This document shows positions 36,080 through 46,087 of a stretch of 64,000 nucleotides of DNA, in pieces. Numbering within the stretch: the stretch's first letter is position 1; every line of letters begins with the position of its first letter. This stretch comes from Rhinopithecus roxellana. Lineage: Eukaryota > Chordata > Mammalia > Primates > Cercopithecidae. Position numbers and translations under genes: made by a program. The notes beneath the pieces were generated by a model, which was given only the letters and a program-made list of their open reading frames with translations, ran no database searches and was not told the origin of the DNA. The stretch spans positions 125,972,235 to 126,036,234 of the forward strand of contig NC_044558.1 of the NCBI RefSeq assembly GCF_007565055.1, in the 5' to 3' direction.

Positions 36080-36188
36080 GTTTCCTCATTGGTGGCACCT
36101 ACCTTTTACAAATTCAGATCACAAAAGATTCGGAGATCTAAATCATTACATGGAACAGATATTAAATGGATCATATGAAGTTACAAAT
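36080..36188 (+). CDS. PIK3C2G: PIK3C2G exon E: PX domain, middle part
   Basis: 109-nt exon. The acceptor is TTAAAACAG before 36080, preceded by TTTTTTCTCTC, and the donor is GTATGT at 36189, weaker than the GTAAGT type. It enters at phase 2 (G completes Glu) and leaves at phase 0 after 36 codons. It encodes FPHWWHLPFTNSDHKRF and then GDLNHYMEQILNGSYEVTN. In PX domains this stretch is the Pro-containing loop that inserts into the membrane, followed by the basic residue and helix that contact the phosphoinositide. Here K-R-F followed by L-N-H-Y-M-E-Q matches the expected helix. Aromatic residues (F, W, W, F) crowd the loop. A perfect 28-bp palindrome lies 54 bp past the donor. Confidence 0.93.
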
Positions 36189-36242
36189 GTATGTTACAAT
36201 TTATTTTTCTATTTTTACATAAAACGTCAACTATTTATATGT

Positions 36243-36270
36243 TATTAGTTCATATATATATGAACTAATA
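36243..36270. repeat. 28-bp perfect palindrome
   Basis: Arms TATTAGTTCATATA and TATATGAACTAATA are exact reverse complements with no spacer, 54 bp past the exon E donor and directly before an Alu. Confidence 0.95.
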
Positions 36271-36277
36271 TATATAT

Positions 36278-36564
36278 GGTGGTTTATGCCTGTAATCCCA
36301 GTACTTTGGGAGGTCGAGGTGGGAAGATTGCTTGAAGCCAGGAGTTTAAGTCAATCCTGGGCAACAAAACGAGACCTCATCTCTACAAAAAATTTTTCAA
36401 ATTATCCAGGCACAGTGACACATGCCTGTAATCCCAGGTACTCGGGAGGCTGAGGCAGAAGAATCATTTGAACCCAGGACTTGGAAGCTGCAGTGACCTA
36501 TAACGGTGCCACTGCACTCCAGCCTGGGTGACAGACCCAGATTCCATCTCTAATAATAATAATA
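36278..36564 (+). mobile_element. Alu element, old (J/S-like), slightly 5'-truncated
   Basis: Begins GGTGGTTTATGCCTGTAATC, lacking about 10 bases at the 5' end, and ends CCATCTCTAATAATAATAAT. Considerably diverged. Starts at the edge of the palindrome. Confidence 0.9.
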
Positions 36565-36929
36565 TTTTATGATAACATTCTTTGGGTTCATTCATTCAAT
36601 GAATATGTATGCCTGATTTGCATAAAATACATGAACTGAGAACTGTGGAGCAGCAAAACAAGTATAGAACCTTGACTTCAAATAACTTCAATGAAGTAAT
36701 ATGTGATAAATGGACTGTCAGTGCCGTGAAGTGCTCTAGAGTTTTAGAAGAGTAAGAATCATTCCTGATGCAACAATAAAGTTTCAAGGAGAAGAGAGCA
36801 TCTGAGCCGAGCCTTTAACACGGGATAGGATTTAACAGAGGTGGCCTGGGGAAATGTCTCAACAGTATAAGAAAAATTATGAGTGAGAAAAAACAAAAAG
36901 AAATCGTATTTTTAAAGTTTAAATCTGTT

Positions 36930-37385
36930 GCTGCTGTGACAAGTTACCACAGGTTTGGTGGCTTAAAACAGTACACATCAATTTTCTTTCAGTTCTGGAA
37001 TTCAGAAGTCTGAAAAACAGGTTTTATGGGATTAAAATCAAATGTTGGTGGGCTTGTTGTGGAACCTTTTCAATTTCTAGAGGCTGGTTGTGTTCCTTGG
37101 CTTGTGGCTCTATTCCAGCGACACAGTGGCACACTCTGACCTCTGATCGTGTCATCACATCTGCTTTGGCTCAAATTCTGACCCTCCTGCCTCCCTCTCA
37201 GAAGCGCTTTTACAATTACATTGTGTCCATCTGGGCAACTTAGGATAATCTCACCATTTCGGGATTCCTAATGTAATTCTCTATCTGCAAAGTCTCTTTT
37301 GCCGTGTAAGGTAACATATTCAGAGTTTCCAGGGATTAGGACATGAACATCTTTTGGTAGAAGGTATTATTCTGCCTCTCATGGG
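36930..37385 (-). mobile_element. MLT1-type (ERVL-MaLR) LTR, antisense
   Basis: Pattern TGCTGTGACAAGTTACCACA, GGTGGCTTAAAACAG.., GTAAGGTAACATATTCAGAG, GGATTAGGACATGAACATC and a final TTATTCTGCCTCTC, which inverted reads as an MLT1-style LTR. Old solitary LTR; no internal viral genes are seen. Confidence 0.55.
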
Positions 37386-37496
37386 GATCTAAGAAAAAGC
37401 GCAAGGACACAGTTCTGATGGATCTCAGCTTTCTTGTGATGTAAGAGTTTGGACGCCAAGCCCAAGTTGTTAGAAACTAAAACTAAGCCTTGAACT

Positions 37497-37531
37497 TATT
37501 AGTCAGTGTTCTCCAGAGAAACTGAACCAAC

Positions 37532-37580
<49 letters not shown>

Positions 37581-37937
37581 AGAGAGAGAGAGAGAGAAGG
37601 AGAGAACAAATTTGTTTAATTGGCTTACATGATTGTGGAGGTGCAAATCCAAAATCTGTAGGGTAGGCTGGCAGGCTGGAGATCAGAGAAGATTACTTAC
37701 CATCTGAGTCCCAAGGCTTCTGCTCAGAGTTCAGTCTTGGTTCTGTTCAAGTATTCAATTGACTGGATGAGGCCTACCCATATTATGAAGAGTAATATGC
37801 TTTACTCAAACTCTGCCAATTTCAATATGAGTCTCATCCAATAAAACACCTTCACAGAAACATCCACAATGATGTTTAACTAAACATACAGACACTGTGA
37901 CCCAGCCAAGCTGACACACAAAATTAACCATCACAAG
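37497..37937 (-). mobile_element. MaLR-type LTR, antisense, with expanded dinucleotides
   Basis: Bounded by TTAGTCAGTGTTCTCCAGAG and AATTAACCATCACA (inverted: TGTGATGGTTAATT). Contains CAATTGACTGGATGAGGCC, TGCTTTACTCAAACTCTGCC and CCTTCACAGAAACATCCA. Ancient solitary LTR or similar medium-copy repeat; class is from recognition only. Confidence 0.45.
37537..37596. repeat. Compound (TG)n(AG)n microsatellite
   Basis: 43 nt of uninterrupted TG (37537-37579), one C, then 16 nt of AG. Confidence 0.97.
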
Positions 37938-38149
37938 AGTCGTGAGGAACTGAAAACACCGTGAAGCAGGATGCCCCTCACCACTTTGGTAGATCTTGGC
38001 CCTCCTTACTAGACTAGCACATTGTTCTTCTATTTTTTGTTTTCACTTTTAAATTGTAAAATGTAAACACACATTCAGGAAAAAATCCACAAAAGAAAAT
38101 TAAACAGTTCAAGGATAAATTATAAGAACATCTAACCATGCAATAATTT

Positions 38150-38615
38150 CAAAACATGTCTGAAAATTGTTTGCCACCCTCCCATCAAGAGGAGGCAGCT
38201 TGTGTCCCAACCTCTTGATCCCATGAGGGCTTCTGTCATTTGCTCATCAAATAGAATATGGTGGAAGCGACCCTTTATGACTTCCAAGATAGGTTAGAAA
38301 ATGCCATGCACCTTCTAACAATTTCTTTTGTAATGGTCACTGCAGGAGCCTTCAGTTGCCATCTTTCAAGCTGACCTACCCTGAGTCTGCCAGGTAGAGA
38401 AACCAAAAAGATTAAATACAAAGAGACATGTCTAAGGAACAGCAACTGATCCAGTCCTCAGCTAGGACTCCATCCCCAACCACCAAATGATCACAGTCTC
38501 ATCAGAGACCCCAAGCAAAACACCCTGAGCCCTGTCAAACACCTGAACTAAGAGATAATGATAGAATGACTGGTTTTAAGCCAACAATGCAGTGATAGCC
38601 CATTTCCAAGATTCA
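38150..38615 (+). mobile_element. MLT1-type (ERVL-MaLR) LTR, sense
   Basis: TTTGCCACCCTCCCATCAAG, AATAGAATATGGTGGAAGCGA, TGACTTCCAAGATAGG, AGAGACCCCAAGC and TGGTTTTAAGCCAA occur in MLT1 order. Diverged. Confidence 0.55.
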
Positions 38616-38619
38616 TGGA

Positions 38620-39310
38620 TTTTTATTGTTGCATAATATTTTATTATATGAATATATTATAATTCATCTGTAGATACTGCTCTACATGGACTTTTGGAAT
38701 ATTTCCAGTTTGGGGCTATTACAAACCATAATGTTATGAACATTCTTTCACATGCATGACTCAGTATCCACGTGTTGTTCCTATACCCAGAAATAGAATT
38801 TCCAGATTGTAGGATATGCTTATTTCAACCTTATAATGGTCAGTTTGTTCTCTCCTTTGCAATAAATACATTTTCCAATTTTCTATTCTTGGTATTGTTA
38901 ATCTTTTAAATTGGGGCCATTCTGGTTGGGGTGCATCTCATTGAACTCTTAGCTTGCATTTTCCTGTTACTTGAACGCTTTTGGATATGTTTTTGGTCAT
39001 TTGGATATCCTCTTTCGTGAAGTGCCAGTTCACGTCTCTTTACCATTTTTCTATTTAGTTAACATTCGTTTATTGATTCATTTCTTGGTTGAAATTGTTG
39101 GAAGGTATATTTCTTCATATATTCTGGATAGAAGTTCTTTATTATTTAAACAGATTGAAAAAATTTTCTCCTACTCTGTACCTTGTCCCTTTGCTCTCTC
39201 TGTCATGTCTCCTGATGAACAGAAATGCTTAATTTTAATGAAGTGAAATGTATCAGTATTTTCCCAGTAAGAACATACCCTACCTCAATGTCATAAACGT
39301 GTGAATCTTT
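38620..39310 (-). repeat. Old L1 fragment (L1M-type), antisense
   Basis: TTGTTGCATAATATTTTATT, GGGGCTATTACAAACCATAA, TATACCCAGAAATAGAATTT and TGGATATCCTCTTTCGTGAA track the inverted ORF2 3' half of an old L1. It resumes beyond the Alu at 39406. Confidence 0.6.
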
Positions 39311-39405
39311 TGGGGTGATCCATGATCAACGGCTCTTCTCCTTTATTCAGGTTTACAATGTACCTTTCATGTAATACTTCTTCATCCATAAATAAAAACA
39401 TGCAC

Positions 39406-39710
39406 TTTTTTTTTTTTTTTTTTTTTTTTGAGACAGAGTTTTGCTCATCACCCACACTGGAGTGCAATGGCGTGATCTCAGCTCACGGCAACCTCTGCCT
39501 CCCAGGTTCAAGCAATTCTCCCGCCTCAGCCTCCCCAGTAGCTGGGATTACAGGCATCCACGACCACACCCAGCCTATTTTTGTATTTTTAGTAGAGACG
39601 GGGTTTCGCCATGTTAGCCAGGCTGATCTTGAACTCCTGACCTCAGGTGATCTGCCTGCCTCGGCCTCCCAAAGTGCTGGGATTACAGGCATGAGCCACT
39701 GTGCCCAGCC
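39406..39710 (-). mobile_element. Alu element, antisense (S-like)
   Basis: From a T run of 25 followed by GAGACAGAGTTTTGCTC to CACTGTGCCCAGCC. Only a weak 6-bp repeat (ATGCAC) flanks it. Long open frames on both strands here are the usual Alu artefacts. Confidence 0.92.
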
Positions 39711-40379
39711 TGAGATGCACACTTTATTAACACACACACTCAAGCAGCAGGTAAAGAACAAGAGAGAGAGGGCAAGGAACCTGTGGACCAAAGCCTTTAT
39801 TGCAGTGTAGGGCATTATCCAAGCAGATTTCCCACAGGGAGTTCTAATTAGAGGTTTTAGAGCAAGCAGGCGCAGGTTCTATAGAGGTGCACGGTGACTG
39901 AAAGTAGTCATTGTAGCATATCTATGCAATACAAGCAGTGTGTGGGTATGAGTGGAGTGAGTCAAGAAGGTTATATCTATCTGACCAATAGAGAGATGGT
40001 CACCAGGAGGTAGTTGTATAAGAAATATCTGGACGGACCACATCAAGGAGCTCGAAGGCAAAGAACTGAAAACTATCAAAGATGACTAAGACTTTCTTCT
40101 AGGATTTGAAAGTGCAACTTATATTTAAAATAAATGCCAAGGCAATGAAAAATTATAGAGATTCACTACAGATGGCTGCTTAACTTTACTTTCAAGCTAT
40201 CTAACTTACACATTCAAAATTCGAATCCCTTCTTCCAGTAAAGGTTTGATTGCACCCTACAAATCTCTCTATATAACATTGTATATATAAATTTGATATA
40301 CAATACCATATTTTCTTTCTTATTCTTTCAAAATATTTATAAACTTTTCATTGTGATTTCTCTTAAGGCCATGAATTTT

Positions 40380-42290
40380 TAAGAAATATTTTTTAATTTT
40401 TTCAAATATATTTAGCCTTTTTATTCTTGTTATTTTATTTCTAGCTTAAGTATGTCAGAGAACACACCTATAGTTTCAATTTTTTTCTAAATTTTGCGAT
40501 GTTTTATGGTCCTAAATATGGTCAACTGCAGTAAAAATTCCATGTGTGCTTTAGAAGAATGCACCCCGTAGTTGTGAGAGCAGTGTTCTACACTTGTATG
40601 TTAGTGCAGATTGTCATCTTGACTGATTTTTGTTTGTTTGTACCAGCAGAAGTTTTTAGAAATATCCACTATATTAATATATCTAACTACTTCTCATTAT
40701 CTTCCTGTTAATTTTTGCTTTGTATGTATTGTTATTAGGATCACTTACATGGATAATTATTATATTTTCCCATTATATTGAAATTTTCACTAACGTTCTT
40801 GTGTCTGTCCTATCTCTAACAATGCCTTTTGTCTGAAAAATCTTTCTTCTGTATTACTAATATAGCCAGGCCAGCTTTATTTTGGCTAGTGTCTGCATGA
40901 CACAACTTTTTCCATTGCTTTACTTTCATCATTTCATATTTTTCCATTTCAATGATCACTCTTATAATGAACACACAGATGGGTTTTCTTCTAAATCTAG
41001 TAACATAATTTTCATCTTTTACTTATACTGCTTAATTATTTACATTTGCTACTGTCATCGATATATATGTGTGTGCATGTGTCTATGCGTATATGTTATA
41101 CTCAATCTATCACTTAAATGCTTTCTCTCTTTTCTTCCATTCTTTTTTTAAATTTAGTATTTATTTTTCCATTTTGTCCTATGTAGCCTCAGGAGTTATA
41201 AACTCTTTTACTGTTAGGAATTACCGTAGACATTAAAGTATGTGTCTTTGACTTATTTAAGTCTAATATAGATTAGAATTTTTAGGAATTTCCCAATGAT
41301 ACAAGGTCCTTAGAGACCTATGCCTATTTAACCCACTTGTGTCTTATATGCTTTACAGATAATGTATATCTATATCTGTATCTATAAACTTAAGAAGTAG
41401 TTATTATTTTTAATTCATATAATCAATATTTGTTTAGTCTTTTATTCTTGAGGAATATTTTTGCTGACAATACTATTTTAATAGCAATTATATAAAATAT
41501 AATTATATATAGCTATAGATATAGTTTTTATAATATAAAGCCTTATATATAGCTTTATATATAAATATATACATATAATAAAGCTTTATATCATTAAACA
41601 TAAAATTTATATAATAAAGCTTTATATAGGTAGCTATATCAAAATGCCTGCTGATATATATAAATACAATCTGCTGATACATATCTGCTTTTGTTTTTTT
41701 GCACTTTTACTGTAGTCTGCTCAGATGTAATGTTGTTACCTTTATCATGTTTGAGCTTCAGAGCTTCTCGAATTTGTGCTATGATGTCTTTCATCAGTTT
41801 TGGAAAGCTTTCAGACATTATGACTTCAAATATTGCTTGTACCATTTCTTCTCTTTTTCTAGGACTGTAATAACATATATGTTAAACCTCTTCACTATAT
41901 CCTTTATGCTTCCTACTCTTACTCCTGTATTTTTTAATCATTTTGTCTCCTCATGCCTCATTCTGAGTAGCTTCATCTGACATAACTTCTGGGTTATTAA
42001 TTCTCTTTTATCTGTGTTTAATATGTTATTAAACTCATTCTTTGAGTTCTTAATTTCAAATATTATGTTTTTCAGTTTTATTTTTTCCATTTTTATGTGA
42101 GTTCCCCATTTTTACTGAAAATCTCAGCCTTTTGTATATATCTTTGCAAACAGTAAGTATAGTTATTTTTAAATCTTTCTTAAAACTCCACTATTGCAAA
42201 TCACTGCATGTACGATTCTAATGTGTAATGTTTCTACTGATTTTCAATCATGTAGTTTTGTTCACTTGTAAGTTTAGTTATTTTCTTTTT
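40380..42290 (-). repeat. Old L1 fragment (L1M-type), antisense, AT-rich
   Basis: Near 40800-40930 the text CAATGCCTTTTGTCTGAAAA, AATATAGCCAGGCCAGCTTT and TTTTTCCATTGCTTTACTTTC is a familiar antisense old-L1 block. 41730-42110 continues in the same style (CTTCAAATATTGCTTGTACC, TCTTTTTCTAGGACTGTAAT). The middle (41460-41650) has turned into AT-rich repeats. Confidence 0.5.
41573..41627. repeat. AT-rich 19-bp direct repeats with palindromic core
   Basis: ATATAATAAAGCTTTATAT occurs at 41573-41591 and 41609-41627; each holds the palindrome ATAAAGCTTTAT. Confidence 0.9.
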
Positions 42291-42304
42291 TATTGTGGCC
42301 AGAT

Positions 42305-42695
42305 TTTTTTTTTTTTTTTTTATACTTTAAGTTCTAGGGTACATGTGCATAACATGCAGGTTTGTTACATATGTATACTTGTGCCATGTTGGTGTGCTGC
42401 ACCCATCAACTCGTCAGCATCCATCAATTCGTCATTTATATCAGGTATAACTCCCAATGCAATCCCTCCCCCACCCCCCTCCCCATGATAGGCCCCAGTG
42501 TGTGATGTTCCCCTTCCCGAGTCCAAGTGATCTCATTGTTCAGTTCCCACCTATGAGTGAGAACATGCGGTGTTTGGTTTTCTGTTCTTGTGACAGTTTG
42601 CTAAGAATGATGGTTTCCAGTTGCATCCATGTCCCTACAAAGGACGCAAACTCATCCTTTTTTATGGCTGCATAATATTCCATGGTGTATATGTG
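42305..42695 (-). mobile_element. Young L1PA 3' fragment, 5'-truncated, antisense
   Basis: T run, then TATACTTTAAGTTCTAGGG, ATGTGCATAACATGCAGG and on to CATAATATTCCATGGTGTAT. Flanked by a perfect 11-bp target-site duplication TGTGGCCAGAT at 42294-42304 and 42696-42706. Contains the C-rich complement of the L1 3' G-tract (CCCTCCCCCACCCCCC). Inserted in the older antisense L1. Confidence 0.95.
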
Positions 42696-44199
42696 TGTGG
42701 CCAGATATTATACTGCAATATCCTTTGTAGAAATAATTTACCAACTAGGTTACTATTATCGTAGTGTGGAAAATAATTAAATATAGGAACATTAACAATC
42801 TAAAATTGCCAAAATTCAATTGTAGCAATTCAGATTATTCGAAACTGAAATATAGCCTTTGTGAGGGCCTCTTTCTGGTTCATCCTTATTCCTCAGATAT
42901 AGCCATCTGGGGTCCAGACCCAAGGAGAGGCATATTCACCAGCAGCCTACCTGGCAGTCCTGGATTCAATTTCCTTTCCTCCTGTGTCTGCAAAGTGGTC
43001 AAAAGTGCTGCTTAACTTCTCAGCCTCTCAACTGCTCCCACTTGTGTGAGTAAATACCCACAACAGAGAAGCAGTGCCAAATCCTGGACTCACATTCCTG
43101 AATCTGTGTCTTCCTTCCAGATCCTACCCTGGAAATTTGTCACTATCTTGTTGGCTCTCTAACACTTTCCAGCAAAGTTTAAAAAACAAATGTCTAGCTG
43201 TTTCAATTATTCTCATTAGGATATTTGGACAAAATGGCTTAACCTACTATCACCAGAAAATGGAGTCTAAAACTGCAGCCATCACCCAAGCTACCCTTGG
43301 TTTTAAGAGATGTCTGTCATTTTGCTTCCCCATCTCTTTCTTGTGCTCTACTGCAACCATTCTCTCATAGGTTACTACTGTAGGGTCTCAGTCTGTGGTC
43401 ACTTTCCATCCCAAAAAGTATTTAAGGATTTCTTATCGGGCTGTTTCCTGCTACCCACCAGTGGCTCTGAGAATAGCCTAGAAAACTGAAGGGAAATGCC
43501 AAACCCTAATTCTGTCCCATCTCACATGTGGATCTAAAAAGGCTTTTAAGATCACACAAACACACACATACTAAATATATGCACAGAGCATACAATTTCC
43601 GAATGCTAAAAGGAGCTCTAATTTTCTTTATTATTAGGTTCTCATATCACCATCCTGTAGGAAGGACGGATCTTATTTGAGATGAATGCTACATTTCATA
43701 GGGAGGCACCAAACTAACAGAATATTCTAGAGTTCTTGGATAGACACAGGATCTTTTAGTGATTTATCTGAAACATTACCCTTAAAAGTAAAGAGTACAT
43801 GGCCTTTTGGATTTTTTGCCTTTTGATGTAAGAGTGAAGAACACTTATAGGATATTTTTAGCTAGTCCACAGATCTTGATAACTTTAATGTCACCCATGA
43901 GAACCCATTTCTAATATTAATATGACTAGTCAATAAGCCACCATTTTTATAAAGGAAAACTCATCTTTAACATTCAGTTTGCCAATTACTAAAATGCCTA
44001 TTATCAAGTTCTGAGTGAATAACAGAAGCACATGTACTGACTGCATTCTAGATGGGATTCTTGATTAGAATACTAAGAACCCCCCTCTTTTTTCCCTCCC
44101 CATACCACTGCCCCAGTTGTGCATCTTTTGATTAGGACATTAACAGGTCATTTCTAGACTCGACTCTGCCGTCTTGATTAAATGCCAGCAGCACTTGGG

Positions 44200-44270
44200 T
44201 TATATATATGTTATACATATATACACACACACATATAACATATATGTATATGTTAAGAAACATATATAAT
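44200..44270. repeat. TA/CA-rich imperfect simple repeat
   Basis: TATATATATGTTATACATAT, then ACACACACACATATAACATA, with partial dyad symmetry. Confidence 0.8.
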
Positions 44271-44811
44271 ATCATCTTGCACATGCGGAAATATTTCAAA
44301 GTAAATTACAGGCATTGTAACAGTAGGAAAACAGCTAACCCCATAACCAGAACTTACTAAAGGGCCAAAGAGCTCTATTTTTTTCTCAGCTGTCAGTTCA
44401 ACAACCTTTCTTCTCCACTTGGATCTTGGGAAAGCTTTTAGATGAAATTACATCTCAAGTCATGGTTTAAATTTCTTTTGTTACATGCTCTACAATAGAT
44501 TGAATCAGTACATATAAAAAAACTCACTGAAATTTAAACAAATATCAATGCATATATACAAAATAGCCTCCTAACTGTAAAATAGACTCACTGATTCAGT
44601 ATGTTGGCTTATTGCTGTGCCTCCTAGTTGAGTAATATTGTGGTTTCATGATAAATAGATGTATTTAAAGAAGAAAATCCTAGGTCATAGGGGTCCTAAG
44701 CACTGTTAGAGAAAACCTGAGTTGTCAGTAAGGACTGCATTAGATGGCATATAGTCAGGAGCAAGAAGAGATGAAACTTTTAGATCCCTGTCAGCAGTTA
44801 CTAAGAAAACA

Positions 44812-44999
44812 AGTGGTTCTCAAATTATAATTCCTATATGGTGCTGGGAATCTCACCTTGAAACTTATATAAGAATGTTAAATATTGGCCCTACCTAGAT
44901 CTACTAAATCAGAAACTCAAGGGGTGGGACCCAGCAATCTTTGTTTTTAACAAGTCCTTCAGAAGATCTCAATACATGGTAGTATTTGAGAACCATTGT
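44812..44999. mobile_element. MER5-type DNA transposon fossil (hAT-Charlie)
   Basis: 188 bp, starting AGTGGTTCTCAAATT and ending TTTGAGAACCATTG, which are inverted terminal repeats. The inside (ATCAGAAACTCAAGGGGTGG, GACCCAGCAATCTTTG, TTAACAAGTCCTTCAG) is MER5-like. Nonautonomous, no coding capacity. Confidence 0.75.
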
Positions 45000-45788
45000 C
45001 TCAGACAATGAGTATCTTTCCATTTATTTTTCCATTTAAATATGTTCAGTCATTTGGCCTCCAATATAGTAGGTACTCAAGTATTCTATTATATTATTGA
45101 TTCTTAGCAAATTTTGATACAAGAACATTGCGCTGCAATATTGTTTCAAGGCTGGTAGACTCTCATCTCATAGCATCTGGAGATGCTATGTTGTGTCCAA
45201 GGATGACTGCCGGAGCACTTAAGGAGGTGTATTCAACTAATTCCAAGTGAGGTAGAGAAGGCATCCCAGATGGTATGGCATTTAAGATGATATTAAAGGG
45301 CAAGTAGCAGTTGGTAACTAGAAATCGGGAAAAGTCATGCTAGGCAAAGATAACTGCAAAAACAAAACATTATGGTTATACGCTTTCTCCTGTTTAGAAA
45401 CTTAAAGAACAAAATGACTATATTCATCTCTATTTTTACCCCATGTCTAGCACTAATACTAACTCTTATCAATGTTTACTGTTTTTGAATGAGTAAATGA
45501 ATAAGAAAATCATTAGCACATATTAGCCTATAAAACTTCTGCTGCTATTGAAAACCTAAGGGACTGAAAGATTGCATCTGAGAAGTGTTTAGCCATGGTC
45601 TCTAAACTTGTTTATGCTGATATCAAGTTTTTATTTTTAAAAAATTGCTCATGCTTCCAAAATATATAACTCATTTAAATATGTTTTATACATAAACTAC
45701 TGTACAAATAGTGACACACATTTTAAAACTTGTAGAAAGTGAAAAATTTAGAAAAAGAAATGTGAATGTTATTACAAAATAAACATTT

Positions 45789-46087
45789 GCTGGGCACAGT
45801 GGCTCACGCCTGTAATCCCAGCACTTTGGGAGGCCGAGATGGGCAGATCACGAGGTCAGGAGATCGAGACCATCCTGGCCAACACGGTGAAACCCCATCT
45901 CTACTAAAAATACAAAAAATTAGCCGGGCGTGGTGGCAGGTGCCTGTAGTCCCAGCTACTTGGGAGGCTGAGGCAGGAGAATGGCGTGAACCTGGAAGGC
46001 GGAGCTTGCAATGAGCTGAGATCCGGCCACTGCACTCCAGCCTGGGCGACACAGCCAGACTCCATCTCAAAAAAAAAAAAAAAAAAA
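45789..46087 (+). mobile_element. Alu element, AluY-like, with variant right arm
   Basis: From GCTGGGCACAGTGGCTCACG to a 20-nt A tail. The right arm reads GAGCTGAGATCCGGCCACTG (46013-46032), a variant I associate with Old World monkey AluY copies, rather than GATCGCGCCACTG. No clean target-site repeat was read. Confidence 0.93.

Noticed and set aside
36930..38615. Three LTR-like elements as one provirus
   Set aside because: They differ in sequence and orientation and have no internal genes, so they are separate solitary old LTRs.
39322..39810. 162-codon open frame on + and 110 codons on the other strand
   Set aside because: Both run through the antisense Alu at 39406-39710; Alu sequence gives such frames by itself.
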